Positions 19,332-28,319 of a DNA stretch of 64,000 nt are shown one piece after another. The translations under genes and the position numbers were made by a program. The first letter of the stretch is position 1; each line of letters opens with the position of its first letter. The notes beneath the pieces were generated by a model. It worked only from the letters and a program-made list of their open reading frames with translations. It was not told the origin of the DNA and did not search any database. Source of the stretch: Methylobacterium pseudosasicola (GTDB lineage: Bacteria > Pseudomonadota > Alphaproteobacteria > Rhizobiales > Beijerinckiaceae); contig NZ_FOTK01000007.1 in assembly GCF_900114535.1 (NCBI RefSeq), forward strand, positions 147,364-211,363, given 5' to 3'.

Positions 19332-19981
19332 GCGAGGCTGCCCCAGGCGGCCCGGACCGGATAGCCCTCGCCGTCGAGCAGGCTCATGGTCTCGTAGAGC
19401 GGCAGTCCGACCACGGCGCTGTACGAGCCGACGAGCTTGACCACGAAGGCTCCGGCGAGGCCCTGGATTGCGTAGCCGCCTGCCTTCCCGCGCCATTCGC
19501 CCGAAGCGAGATAGCCCTGGATGTCGCGGCCGGAGAGGCGCTTGAAGCGCACGCGGGTCTCGACGATCCGCTCCCGCCTTCCGTTCGGCGACAGCAGGCA
19601 GATCGCCGTGAAGACCCGGTGCGGCCGTCCGGAGAGGAGGCGCAGGCAATCGGCGGCCTCGTCCGGCCCCTCGGCCTTGGGCAGGACGCGGCGCCCCACC
19701 GCCACCACGGTGTCGGCGGCGAGGAGCCAGGTCGGCACCTTCTGGTCCTGGTGATGCAGCGCGTCCTCCGCAGCGGCGAGCTTGGTGCGGGCGAGGCGAC
19801 GGGCCAGTTCGCGCGGCGGCTCGGCCTTGCGGGGCGTCTCGTCGATATCGGCGGGCAGAAGCGAATCCGGCTCGATGCCGATCTGCTGCAGCAGCGCCAG
19901 GCGGCGCGGCGAGCCGGAGGCGAGCACGAACCGGGTGGCCGGCCCCTGTGTCGCGCCGATCGCTTCAGGTGTGGCGTCCAT
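19328..19981 (-). CDS. maf: Maf-like nucleotide pyrophosphatase
   Basis: 217 residues from ATG 19981; the open frame extends 700 nt upstream without homology. Motifs: [12 protein letters not shown] near 20 (Maf signature), [14 protein letters not shown] near 89 (catalytic Asp), RVRFKRLS and [10 protein letters not shown] near 165, GLPLYET near 192. Maf proteins hydrolyse dTTP/UTP or modified pyrimidine nucleotides. It forms an overlapping pair with yacG. Confidence 0.92.
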   Translation of the reverse strand: MDATPEAIGATQGPATRFVLASGSPRRLALLQQIGIEPDSLLPADIDETPRKAEPPRELARRLARTKLAAAEDALHHQDQKVPTWLLAADTVVAVGRRVLPKAEGPDEAADCLRLLSGRPHRVFTAICLLSPNGRRERIVETRVRFKRLSGRDIQGYLASGEWRGKAGGYAIQGLAGAFVVKLVGSYSAVVGLPLYETMSLLDGEGYPVRAAWGSLA

Positions 19982-20353
19982 GATGTTCCGCTCGCACGTT
20001 CGGTCGAGCCCGCCCCGCGGTGCGGATGATCGCGCGAAGGGGCGGAACCTCCCCGGTTCTGCCCGGGCCGTCTCGATCTCCCCCGCCTGATAAGGGATGG
20101 GGTCGGGCTTGTGAACCGGACCGATCAGCACCGGTCGAGGCGTGCCGGCACGAGGCTTTCCGGACGGATGAACCCTCGCACAACGAGTCTCTCGCGAGGG
20201 ACGCAGTCGAGGTCTCCGCTCAACCGACAATTGTTTGGCCAACAAGTCTTTATGAGGTCGGCTTAAGAAGACCACAAGGTTTCGCGCCGATCCGTAACCG
20301 TCCATTAACCAAAGCACGGCGAGAGTGCGAGCATCGAAACGGGATCGATTCCG
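19982..20353. other. Divergent intergenic region between maf and the 20354 gene
   Basis: About 370 nt, probably holding promoters for maf (leftward) and for the small rightward gene. The stretch 20190-20310 is less GC-rich. No defined operator or RNA element was recognised. Confidence 0.35.
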
Positions 20354-20563
20354 ATGCTGAACGCTGATCCGCTCCTGACGCGCCCGAAGCTCGTGAACGC
20401 CGCGCTCCTCGCCCGGGCTCTCGATGGCCTGAGGCCCCAGGTCAGCTCGTCGGCAGAGATGTGGCAGGCCCTCACCGATCATTACGTCGTCGACCTCGAC
20501 GCCGTCGCCGCCCTCCTCCCGGCCGTCGAGCCGGAGACCCAGTGGCTTTCCACGCGGGATTGA
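20354..20563 (+). CDS. Small hypothetical protein
   Basis: A 69-residue soluble protein ([27 protein letters not shown]...) with no signal peptide or membrane segment. GC-biased third positions and a single in-frame ATG support it. The pattern of two amphipathic helices ([24 protein letters not shown]) is all that can be said. No family was recognised. Confidence 0.5.
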   Translation: MLNADPLLTRPKLVNAALLARALDGLRPQVSSSAEMWQALTDHYVVDLDAVAALLPAVEPETQWLSTRD

Positions 20564-20724
20564 GCCCGGCGAAATCAATCGATTCGCAATATTCATCGCG
20601 GCTGGCACGCCGCATGCTTCAGGATCTCGGAATAGGCGAGGAAACGACCAGGCAACAACAACGCGGTGGCTCGGACGCCAGAGCACCCCGCGGACCTTTC
20701 GATCCATCGAAGCCGAGGTCCGTC

Positions 20725-20970
20725 ATGTCCGAATTGCTGTCCGTTGCCCTGGTCTGTGCCGGCACCCTGCTGGCGCAGGATTGCTCCCGCGATACCGCCC
20801 TCGACATCATCGTTTCGCCTGCCCACACGCCGATGGAGTGCCTGATGCACGCCCAGACCCTGGCAGCTCAAGCGGGGCTGCCCGGCGGTGGCGACCGCTA
20901 CCTCAAGATCGCCTGCGAGCACCGCCGGACCGAGGCCGAGCCCGCCCCGATAATCCGCCGCGCCTCGTAA
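20725..20970 (+). CDS. Small conserved hypothetical protein with three cysteines after the N-terminus
   Basis: An 81-residue protein from ATG 20725 with a short hydrophobic N-terminus (MSELLSVALVCAGTLLA-QDCSRDTALDII), either a signal peptide or membrane anchor. Cysteines at about 20, 39 and 64 (MECLMHAQTLAAQAGL, YLKIACEHRR) could form disulphides if exported. The start fits the coding bias change better than the longer upstream frame. Function unknown. Confidence 0.6.
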   Translation: MSELLSVALVCAGTLLAQDCSRDTALDIIVSPAHTPMECLMHAQTLAAQAGLPGGGDRYLKIACEHRRTEAEPAPIIRRAS

Positions 20971-21228
20971 GCCGGACGGACTTGCCCCCGGGTAGGGTGT
21001 TTTGCTGACGGCCCTGTCCGGCCCCGCAGACCCCACAGTTTAGAGTTGGTGCATCAAAGCCACGGCCCGCGCTTTCCTGTGGGTCTCAGCCTTTTGGACA
21101 GTTGCAGGCTCAGGGCGGGGGCCCGATGCTCCTCGGCCATGCTGATGCATCTCCCATACCGGCATCCGCCCAAGTTTGCCGTCCCGATCGCCCGCGTGCC
21201 GGGCCGGGCGCCCGCGAGTGCCCGCCCA

Positions 21229-22437
21229 ATGTTGTACGATGCGTTCGACCTTCAGACAGACCTCGCCGCCCAGACCCGGGCCTGGGGTCGAATGTTGAAC
21301 GATGCCTGGTCGCCCTGGATCAGCTGGAGCGAGCCGGCTCGTTGGATGTCGGCCAATGCCCGCATGATGATGCGCGCGGGCCTGACCTTCGCGCGGCCGG
21401 CTTACGGGATCGAGGCGGTCACCGTCGGCAACCGCAGCGTGCCGGTGAGCGAGGAGGCCGTCGAGGTCACGCCGTTCGGGACGCTGCTGCATTTTAAGAA
21501 GGACATCCACACCGAACAGCCCAAGGTGCTGATGGTCGCGCCGCTCTCGGGCCACTTCGCCACACTGCTGCGCGCCACCGTGCGCGCGATGCTGCCCGAC
21601 CACGACGTCTACATCACGGACTGGCACAACGCCCGGGACGTGCCCCTCTCGGAAGGCCGGTTCGGCTTCGACGATTACGTCGCCCACCTCGTCCACTTCC
21701 TTCAGGTCATGGGCGAGGGCTCGCACGTGGTCGCGGTCTGCCAGCCGGCCGTGCAGGCGCTGGTCGCCGCCGCTGCGATGGCGCAGGCCAAGGACGCGGC
21801 GGCCCCGCGCAGCATGACCCTGATGGCCGGGCCGGTGGATTGCCGGATCAACCCGACTGGCGTGAACGAGCTCGCGACCTCGAAGCCGATCGAATGGTTC
21901 GAGAAGAACCTGATCGCGACGGTTCCCAGCCGCCACAAGGGCGCCGGTCGGAAGGTCTATCCGGGCTTCGTGCAAGTCTCGGCGTTCATGTCGATGAACG
22001 CCAAGCGCCACGTCCAGGGCCATAGCGACCTGTTCTGGCACATGGCCAACGGCGAGGAGGCTAAGGCCGAGGCGATCGAGACCTTCTACGACGAGTATTT
22101 CGCCGTCCTCGATCTGGCAGCGGAGTTCTACCTCGAGACGGTCAAGACCGTGTTCCAGGATTACACCCTGGCCAAGAACGAGCTGAGCTATCGCGGCGAG
22201 CCGATCGACCTGCGATCGATCCGCCGCACCGCGCTGATGACCGTCGAGGGCGAGCGCGACGACATCTGCGCCCCCGGCCAGACCATGGCGGCCCACGACC
22301 TCTGTACCGGGCTCGCCCCCTACATGCGGACGCACCACCTCCAGGCCGGCGTCGGCCATTACGGCGTATTCGCCGGCAAGCGCTGGGAGACACAGATCTA
22401 CCCGCAGGTGCGGAATTTTATCCAGGCGCATAACTGA
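21229..22437 (+). CDS. phaZ: Intracellular polyhydroxyalkanoate depolymerase
   Basis: 402-residue enzyme that mobilises stored polyhydroxybutyrate granules. It matches the intracellular depolymerase family from MLYDAFDLQTDLAA, so I start at ATG 21229; ATG 21139 is possible but adds an atypical extension. The nucleophile position is Cys171 (VVAVCQPAV), with D344/D345 (ERDDIC) and H377 (GVGHYGVF) as the likely triad, as in the Cys-type PhaZa1 depolymerases. There is no signal peptide. Other PHB-cycle genes in the window are hbd and etfBA further right; no phasin or PHA synthase adjoins. Confidence 0.92.
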   Translation: MLYDAFDLQTDLAAQTRAWGRMLNDAWSPWISWSEPARWMSANARMMMRAGLTFARPAYGIEAVTVGNRSVPVSEEAVEVTPFGTLLHFKKDIHTEQPKVLMVAPLSGHFATLLRATVRAMLPDHDVYITDWHNARDVPLSEGRFGFDDYVAHLVHFLQVMGEGSHVVAVCQPAVQALVAAAAMAQAKDAAAPRSMTLMAGPVDCRINPTGVNELATSKPIEWFEKNLIATVPSRHKGAGRKVYPGFVQVSAFMSMNAKRHVQGHSDLFWHMANGEEAKAEAIETFYDEYFAVLDLAAEFYLETVKTVFQDYTLAKNELSYRGEPIDLRSIRRTALMTVEGERDDICAPGQTMAAHDLCTGLAPYMRTHHLQAGVGHYGVFAGKRWETQIYPQVRNFIQAHN

Positions 22438-22599
22438 TTGGAGTTCATAGACGGAGCCGAAACGCGGCCCTTCGAAGTTTTTTGGCCCCGCATCAGTGAA
22501 GTTTGGCGGCCGGAACCGACGCAAGCTCGAAGCAGTCTTCGACGACTAACAACGCCCCTTCGGTCCTTCATAGGACTTCCGACAAGAGGACGCGTCGTC

Positions 22600-23376
22600 A
22601 TGCGCAACTTGCGCAAAGAGAAATACGATCGCTTTAAATCTGCCCTCCAGGCACCATTCGATGAGTATTCGAGCGGATCATTCCCGATATTTACGACAGT
22701 TCGACATTTTGATTTAAGTGATTACGCGAGCGAAAGCGCCAATCATAATGTTGAAATGTTCGACAATCTTATCCGGGCTTGCCCTGACGAATTATTCCTT
22801 GACCTCGGGTGCGGTTACCGGGAGCGCACCTTCGAGAACTGTCTCTATCTTGAGGTATACCCTTCACGTTCTGCTGATCTGATTGTCGAGCCGAACTGTC
22901 TCTATCCCATCCGATCGGGCACTTTGTCGGGCATTGGATGTTTCGCTATTCTTGAACACACGCGTAAACCCTGGCTGGTCGTGCAGGAGATAGCGCGCAT
23001 GCTCAAGCCGAACGGCCAAGTCTTCATCGACTGGCCGTTTCTGCAGCCGGTTCATGGCTACCCGTCGCATTTCTTCAATGCCACGCGCGAAGGTCTCGTT
23101 AGCCTCTTCGAGGACAACGGGTTCAAGACCGATCTGGCTTTCACGGGAGCCCACCAGACGGCCGCTTACACCATCCAGTGGATTCTGGGGCGCTTCGCAC
23201 ACCACCTCAAAGACCCGCAACTGCGCCACGAGTTCGCGCAGATGAAGGTCAGTGACTTGGTCTCGATGGATCAGCAAGACCCGCTGTGGTGGAAGTTCCT
23301 GAACGCGCTTCCGCCGGATGCTTTTTCCGAGCTGGCCTGCGGCAACATGCTTGTGGCCACCAAGGCGGCTTCGTAG
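22600..23376 (+). CDS. SAM-dependent class I methyltransferase
   Basis: 258 residues from ATG 22600. SAM-binding motif I is LFLDLGCGYRERTF near 66, followed by the acidic turn LYLEVYPSRSADLIVE; the later part ILEHTRKPWLVVQEIARMLKPNGQVFIDWPF is the Methyltransf_11-type motif V-VI region. The substrate is unknown; similar proteins occur in polysaccharide or cell-surface gene clusters. Base composition is clearly lower in GC than its neighbours, especially over the first 350 nt, and codon choice is atypical (TTT, AAT, GAA), suggesting acquisition by transfer. Confidence 0.8.
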   Translation: MRNLRKEKYDRFKSALQAPFDEYSSGSFPIFTTVRHFDLSDYASESANHNVEMFDNLIRACPDELFLDLGCGYRERTFENCLYLEVYPSRSADLIVEPNCLYPIRSGTLSGIGCFAILEHTRKPWLVVQEIARMLKPNGQVFIDWPFLQPVHGYPSHFFNATREGLVSLFEDNGFKTDLAFTGAHQTAAYTIQWILGRFAHHLKDPQLRHEFAQMKVSDLVSMDQQDPLWWKFLNALPPDAFSELACGNMLVATKAAS

Positions 23377-23500
23377 CCCGCGGTCGCGCCGATTTGACCC
23401 GCCGACCGGCGCGGCCCACCATGCTAGCCTCTGGATATCGGAGTTCGGATCTCCCCGGGCACCGCAAATAGATCCTCAGGCGTGAGGCGGAACGGTCGGC

Positions 23501-26164
23501 GTGATCGACAGGGACGGCTTCGGCAGAAGCGCCGGCACGACCGGCACCGACACGGGACAGGCAGCCGCCGCGCGGCTCGACCGGCTCGTGGCTCAGGCGC
23601 GGGCGGCGTCCCTGTGGGAGCAGGCTTGGCCGGTGCTCTGGCGCGGGCTCGGCGTCCTCCTGCTATTCCTGGCCCTGTCCTGGGTCGGCCTGTGGCTCGA
23701 TCTCGCCCCGCTCTGGCGCCAGATCGGCCTCGCAATCCTGGCCCTCCTGCTGATCGCGGCGCTCCTGCCCCTCGTGCATCTCGCGCGGCCGGATCGCCGG
23801 GTCGCCCTGGCCCGGCTGGACCGGGAAGCGGCTTCGCGTGATCCGGCGCTCCGTCACGGGCCGGCCTCGGCGGCACAGGATTCCCTGGCGGTCGGCGCCG
23901 GCGATCCGGGCAGCCGCACCCTCTGGGCGCTGCATCAGCGACGGGCCGCCCAGGCGGTCGCCGCTTTCAAGGTCGGATTGCCGCGCCCCGGCATGACCCG
24001 GCGCGACCCCTACGCCCTGCGTGCTGGCATGGTGGTCGCCGCGGTGGCCAGCCTGTTCGTGGCCGGTCCCGAATGGCGCGAGCGGATCGGCGCCGCGTTC
24101 GACTGGCACGAGCCGGTCGCCCCGGGCCCGAATTTCCGCGTCGACGGCTGGATCGATCCGCCGCTCTACACGCGGCTGCCGCCGCTCCTCATCGCCATGG
24201 ATGGCAGCGACCAGCACCTGCGGGCGCCGTTCAACGCGCAGCTGATCGTGCGGATCGCCGGCCAGGGCCGGGCGGCAGCGAACACGACGCTGACGCCGAA
24301 TGCCGGGTTGTCTCCGATCCCCGGGCAGGAGGAGCGGCCGGACCTGCGCGAAGAGCGCTACCGGATCGTCGGCGGCGCCGAGCTGGTGATCGTCACCCCG
24401 GCCGGGCGCCAGCGCCTGACCGTCGAGGCGATCCCCGACAAGCCGCCCGAGGTGACCGCCGTGGGCGGCCCCGAGGTGAACGGCCGCGGTACCTTCAACC
24501 TCACCTACCGGGCCAAGGATGATTACGGGATCAGCTCCGCCGAGGGCGTGATCGAGCCGCTGAAAGCCGGCCGCTCCCTGGCGCCGATTCCGCGGATCAG
24601 CCTGGCGCTGCCCGGCGACGCCTCGGGCGAGACCGATACCAAGACCTTGGTCGATCTGACCGACAGCCCGTGGTCGGGGGCGCGGGTGCGCTACCAGATC
24701 GTCGTCAAGGACGAGGCCGGCCAGGAAGGTCGGACCCCGGCCGCCGAGATCACCTTGCCGGCCCGGCCGTTCCGGGATCCGCTGGCGCGCGCGCTCGCCG
24801 AGGATCGCCGCCGCCTCGTGACCGCGCCCGATACCGACCGGCTCTGGGTCCAGGGCGCCCTCGATGCGCTCCTGGTCGCCCCCACCATGTTCACGCCGCA
24901 GCCGCCGATCTTCCTCGGCCTCAAGACTGCGACGGAGCGCCTGCGCAAGGCCAAGACCGATGCCGACCTGATCGACGTGGCCGATCTCCTCTGGGAGATG
25001 GCCCTCAAGATCGAGGACGGCGATCTGTCTGACGCCGAGAAGCAGCTGCGGCAGGCCCAGGACCGGCTGAAGGAGGCGATCGAGCGCAACGCGCCGGACG
25101 ACGAGATCAAGCGTCTGACGCAGGACCTGAAGCAGGCGCTCGACAAGTTCCTGTCACAGATGGCCGAGAAGCAGAGCCGCCAGCCGCGCGATCCGGGCGA
25201 GAAGAGCCAGAACAACCAGCAATCCAAGACGGTCACGCCCGAGGATCTCGACAAGATGATCCAAGACATGGCCGAGGCCATGAAGCGCGGCGACACCGCC
25301 GAGGCGCAACGCCTGATGGAGCAGCTGCGCAACATCCTGGAAAACCTGCAGACCGCGGAGAAGGGCGGGAAGTCCGACCAGGCCAACCGCGAGATGCAGA
25401 AGCAGATGCGCGACCTCGATGCCATGGCGCGCGAGCAGCAGGGCCTGCGCGACGAGACCTTCAAGGATGGCCAGGAGCCCCGGGGCAGCCAGCGCCCGTC
25501 GAATCGCGGCCAGCAGCAGCAGGGCCAGCAAGGCAGGGGCGGCCAGCAGGGCAAGCCGCAGCAGGGGCAGGGCAAGCAGGGCCAAGGTCAGCAAGGCCAG
25601 GGACAACAAGGACAGGGCCAGCAAGGTCAGGGGCAGCAGGGCGAAGGCCAACAGGGACAGCAGGGCAGTGTCGGCGATCGCCAGCAGGCCCTCCGCCAGC
25701 GGCTGGAGGATCTCGAGCAGCGCATGAAAGAGAACGGCATGCGGGGGGAACAGGGTCTCTCCGACGCCGAGGACGCCATGCGCGAGGCCGAGAACGCCCT
25801 GAAGCAGGGCGATGCCGACGAGGCGGTCGACGCCCAGGGCCGCGCGCTCGAAGGGCTTAAGAAGGGCGCCGAGGGCATGGCGCAGCAGATGCAGGAAATC
25901 GCCGAGGGCCAGGGCGAAGGCCAGCAAGAGGGCGGGCAGCAGCCCGGCCAGCAGGGCCAGGCCGGCGCCCGCGACGATGACCCGCTCGGCCGCCCGACCA
26001 AGGGCCGCGATATGAGCGACGGGCGCGTCCGGGTCCCGACCGCCGACGAGTCGGCCGTCCAGCGCGCTCGCCGCATCATGGAGGAGTTGCGGCGGAAGCT
26101 CGGCGATCCCACCCGACCGCGGGAGGAACTCGACTATTTCGAGCGCCTGCTCCGGCGCAATTAA
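23501..26164 (+). CDS. DUF4175 / TIGR02302-family membrane protein with Gln/Gly-rich repeat
   Basis: An 887-residue protein with a GTG start at 23501. Two or three membrane segments lie in the first 190 residues (WRGLGVLLLFLALSWVGLWL, IGLAILALLLIAALLPLVHL, AGMVVAAVASLFVAG); the rest is probably periplasmic, with a beta-rich part (about 200-430) and a long charged helical part (about 440-640). Residues about 670-722 are a QGQ/QQG repeat, followed by helices and the RPTKGRDMSDGRVRVP segment and a C-terminus FERLLRRN. This architecture is the alphaproteobacterial DUF4175 family, of unknown function. Confidence 0.88.
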   Translation: MIDRDGFGRSAGTTGTDTGQAAAARLDRLVAQARAASLWEQAWPVLWRGLGVLLLFLALSWVGLWLDLAPLWRQIGLAILALLLIAALLPLVHLARPDRRVALARLDREAASRDPALRHGPASAAQDSLAVGAGDPGSRTLWALHQRRAAQAVAAFKVGLPRPGMTRRDPYALRAGMVVAAVASLFVAGPEWRERIGAAFDWHEPVAPGPNFRVDGWIDPPLYTRLPPLLIAMDGSDQHLRAPFNAQLIVRIAGQGRAAANTTLTPNAGLSPIPGQEERPDLREERYRIVGGAELVIVTPAGRQRLTVEAIPDKPPEVTAVGGPEVNGRGTFNLTYRAKDDYGISSAEGVIEPLKAGRSLAPIPRISLALPGDASGETDTKTLVDLTDSPWSGARVRYQIVVKDEAGQEGRTPAAEITLPARPFRDPLARALAEDRRRLVTAPDTDRLWVQGALDALLVAPTMFTPQPPIFLGLKTATERLRKAKTDADLIDVADLLWEMALKIEDGDLSDAEKQLRQAQDRLKEAIERNAPDDEIKRLTQDLKQALDKFLSQMAEKQSRQPRDPGEKSQNNQQSKTVTPEDLDKMIQDMAEAMKRGDTAEAQRLMEQLRNILENLQTAEKGGKSDQANREMQKQMRDLDAMAREQQGLRDETFKDGQEPRGSQRPSNRGQQQQGQQGRGGQQGKPQQGQGKQGQGQQGQGQQGQGQQGQGQQGEGQQGQQGSVGDRQQALRQRLEDLEQRMKENGMRGEQGLSDAEDAMREAENALKQGDADEAVDAQGRALEGLKKGAEGMAQQMQEIAEGQGEGQQEGGQQPGQQGQAGARDDDPLGRPTKGRDMSDGRVRVPTADESAVQRARRIMEELRRKLGDPTRPREELDYFERLLRRN
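25510..25667 (+). repeat. Degenerate CAG-GGN tandem repeat inside the DUF4175 gene
   Basis: Runs of cagcaggg, caaggccag and caggggcag units encode the QG-rich linker. The units vary at third positions while keeping Gln/Gly, so selection acts on the protein rather than the DNA. Confidence 0.7.
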
Positions 26165-26167
26165 ATG

Positions 26168-26202
26168 GGGGCGTGCCCTATCTCCGTCTCATGACACGCC
26201 CC
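26168..26202 (+). terminator. Terminator-like hairpin after the DUF4175 gene
   Basis: The 8-bp stem GGGGCGTG/CACGCCCC with a 19-nt loop begins 3 nt after the stop codon. It has no T-tract. Confidence 0.45.
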
Positions 26203-26307
26203 TAGGCGCCGAACCGGCGATCCCTGACGGCGCGTCGAACGCCCATCGTCTCGCCAAGCGGCGGCGCGCCGGATCCCGGTGCCCGCCGGATTCGGATTCC
26301 CGCCCGC

Positions 26308-26493
26308 ATGTCGTCCAATCTGCTCGTCTTCGTCGCCTGCGCGGCGGTCGCCGTGGTGCTGCTGTTCGGCCTCGCCAACATGATGCGGGGCGGCAGCGCC
26401 AACCTCTCGCAGAAGCTGATGCGCCTGCGTGTGCTGCTTCAGTTCGTGGCGATCCTGATCATCATGGGCGTCGTCTGGTGGCGCTCCGCCTGA
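26308..26493 (+). CDS. HIG1-like twin-transmembrane small protein
   Basis: A 61-residue protein with two hydrophobic helices (SNLLVFVACAAVAVVLLFGLA and LRVLLQFVAILIIMGVVWW) joined by a basic loop MMRGGSANLSQKLMRLR. This is the pattern of the alphaproteobacterial HIG1-domain twin-transmembrane proteins related to cytochrome oxidase assembly factors. It is often found beside the cobalamin adenosyltransferase and ETF genes, which follow here with one gene between. Confidence 0.8.
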   Translation: MSSNLLVFVACAAVAVVLLFGLANMMRGGSANLSQKLMRLRVLLQFVAILIIMGVVWWRSA

Positions 26494-26659
26494 GCGCCGC
26501 GTGAATCGGCAACCCTGGCACGCATCGACCCAGCAGTGTGACCGAGCCGCCGCACCGCGCGGCTTTCGCGGGAGACCGGGATGAATTGGCCGCGGGCCTG
26601 AGCGGGGCTCGTGCTACGCTCGGTAGAGCTAGTTCGCCAAGCCTAACCGGCCGAGCCCC

Positions 26660-27286
26660 ATGATTGCCGCCTTCCGTATCTGCACCGTCAGCCTCATCAC
26701 GGGTGCGGCGATCCTGCCGGCCTTCGCGGCCGATGCGCCCCCGCTGCCGGCAGCCTACGCTGCGCCGGCCCAGCCGCTCAGCATCGTCTCGGAAGTGCGG
26801 ATCGGCGGCGCGGTGCAGGATCCCGGCAGCGCGGAAGGCAAGCTCCCGGGCTTCAGCAAGGCGAACGTCAACGGCGAGATCCTGTTCGCCAAGCCGCAGA
26901 TCAGCCCGGATCCGTTCTGGCAGGCCTTCGTGCCGCGCCCGACGGTAGGCGGCAGCTACAACACCGGCGGCCGGACCAGCTACGCCTATATCGGCGCCAC
27001 CTGGACCGTCGAAATCTTCCCCGAGACCTTCGGCCGGCGCGTCTTCCTGGACGGCTTCTTCGGCGGCGTTGCGCATAACGGCTATACCGGCCCCAAGGCG
27101 CAGACGCCCTACGGCTTCAACACCCTGGGCTGCTCGCCGATGTTCCGCGAGGCCGCGGCTTTGGGCTACCGCCTGACCGAGCACTGGAGCGTCATGGCGA
27201 CCGTCGAGCACATGTCGAATGCCGGTCTCTGCGCGAACAACCGCGGCCTGACCAATTTCGGCGGCAAGATCGGCTACACGTTCTAA
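26660..27286 (+). CDS. PagL-like outer-membrane lipid A deacylase (acyloxyacyl hydrolase)
   Basis: A 208-residue exported protein: signal peptide MIAAFRICTVSLITGAAILPAFA-AD, then beta-strand-rich sequence ending in the aromatic C-terminus GKIGYTF typical of outer-membrane barrels. The C-terminal VEHMSNAGLCANNRGLTNFGGK holds the His-x-Ser pair used by PagL to remove the 3-O-acyl chain of lipid A. The third catalytic acid cannot be placed with confidence. Two cysteines near the active loop are unusual. It would act on outer-membrane lipopolysaccharide. Confidence 0.75.
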   Translation: MIAAFRICTVSLITGAAILPAFAADAPPLPAAYAAPAQPLSIVSEVRIGGAVQDPGSAEGKLPGFSKANVNGEILFAKPQISPDPFWQAFVPRPTVGGSYNTGGRTSYAYIGATWTVEIFPETFGRRVFLDGFFGGVAHNGYTGPKAQTPYGFNTLGCSPMFREAAALGYRLTEHWSVMATVEHMSNAGLCANNRGLTNFGGKIGYTF

Positions 27287-27377
27287 GTTTCGGCTGATTG
27301 CGCCGCCGCCGGAACGGCTCTACGCCCTAGCGCTCACGGACTCGCCGACGGGGCGAGCGCTTCGGGGCGCGGGTACC

Positions 27378-27950
27378 TTGGTCAAGCTCAACCGGATCTA
27401 CACACGCACCGGCGACAAGGGCACCACCGCGCTGGCGGATGGTCAGCGCCGATCCAAGGCGGACCTGCGGGTCGAGACCTACGGCACCGTCGACGAGACC
27501 AATGCCTGCATCGGCATGGTCCGTCTGCACACCGAAGGAAACCTCGACGCGATGCTCGGGGCGATCCAGAACGACCTGTTCGATCTGGGCGCCGACCTCG
27601 CCACCCCGCCGAGCCCGGAGCCCCTCCCCTACGAGCCGCTGCGAATCGTCGCCAGCCAGGTCGAGCGGCTGGAGCGCGACATCGACGCCCTGAACGCGAC
27701 CATCCCGCCGCTGAAATCCTTCGTGCTGCCCGGCGGCTCGCCGGCCTCGGCGGCGCTGCACCTCGCCCGCACCGTCTGCCGGCGCGCCGAGCGGCTGGCG
27801 GTGAACCTCGCCGACCGGGAGGGCGAGGCCGTCTCGCCCGAGGCGATCCAGTATCTGAACCGCCTCTCGGATTTCTTGTTCGTGGCGAGCCGCACTGCGA
27901 ACGCGGACGGAGCCGACGATGTGCTGTGGGTGCCGGGCGCCAATCGCTGA
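27378..27950 (+). CDS. Cob(I)yrinic acid a,c-diamide adenosyltransferase (PduO type)
   Basis: ATP:corrinoid adenosyltransferase that makes adenosylcobalamin. It shows the PduO-family N-terminal ATP motif IYTRTGDKGTTALADGQR, YGTVDETNACIG near 35, and the C-terminal RRAERLAVNLA and YLNRLSDFLFVASR. 190 residues is normal. The start is TTG at 27378, or GTG one codon later; no ATG fits. Adenosylcobalamin serves methylmalonyl-CoA and ethylmalonyl-CoA mutases, important for C2 assimilation in methylotrophs, and the gene lies just before etfBA-hbd. Confidence 0.92.
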   Translation: MVKLNRIYTRTGDKGTTALADGQRRSKADLRVETYGTVDETNACIGMVRLHTEGNLDAMLGAIQNDLFDLGADLATPPSPEPLPYEPLRIVASQVERLERDIDALNATIPPLKSFVLPGGSPASAALHLARTVCRRAERLAVNLADREGEAVSPEAIQYLNRLSDFLFVASRTANADGADDVLWVPGANR

Positions 27951-27981
27951 GGCGGAGTCGGTCGGGAATCCGGGAGACGAT

Positions 27982-28158
27982 ATGCCTCAATGGGCTCAAA
28001 TCGTCCTCGGGATCGCCATCGGTACCTTGGCCATCGGTGCGGCCTTCGTCCTTGCATTCCGGCCGAGGAAGCGAAAAGCGAGAGAATGGCTGGCCCCGCC
28101 ATCTGGTGATGCGGACGAGCCGACGAAGCATTGGCCCGGCGGTCCCGTCGATCCGTAG
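27982..28158 (+). CDS. Small single-pass membrane protein
   Basis: A 58-residue protein from ATG 27982, with GGGAGA 6 nt upstream. One membrane helix (MPQWAQIVLGIAIGTLAIGAAFVLAF) is followed by a basic stop-transfer RPRKRKAREW and a Pro-rich tail. The membrane helix and good ribosome-binding site make a real gene likely, but no family is recognised. It sits between the adenosyltransferase and etfB. Confidence 0.5.
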   Translation: MPQWAQIVLGIAIGTLAIGAAFVLAFRPRKRKAREWLAPPSGDADEPTKHWPGGPVDP

Positions 28159-28319
28159 ATCCCAACCTCAGCCCCGCCGAGCCATCGCCCCGCGTTGACA
28201 AGGCGGAAATGTGGCCGTTACGGTCCGGCCGCCTTGCGTAGCCTCGGTTCTGGCGCTTCCAGCGCCTGCGGACCGACTGGAGACGACGACAAAAATTCCG
28301 GGGAAGGATCGAGACCGCC

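Noticed and set aside
23501..26164. Repeats in the DUF4175 gene as a CRISPR array
   Set aside because: The repeats are short, in frame and variable, encoding a QG linker; there are no spacers of constant length. No CRISPR array was seen anywhere in the window.
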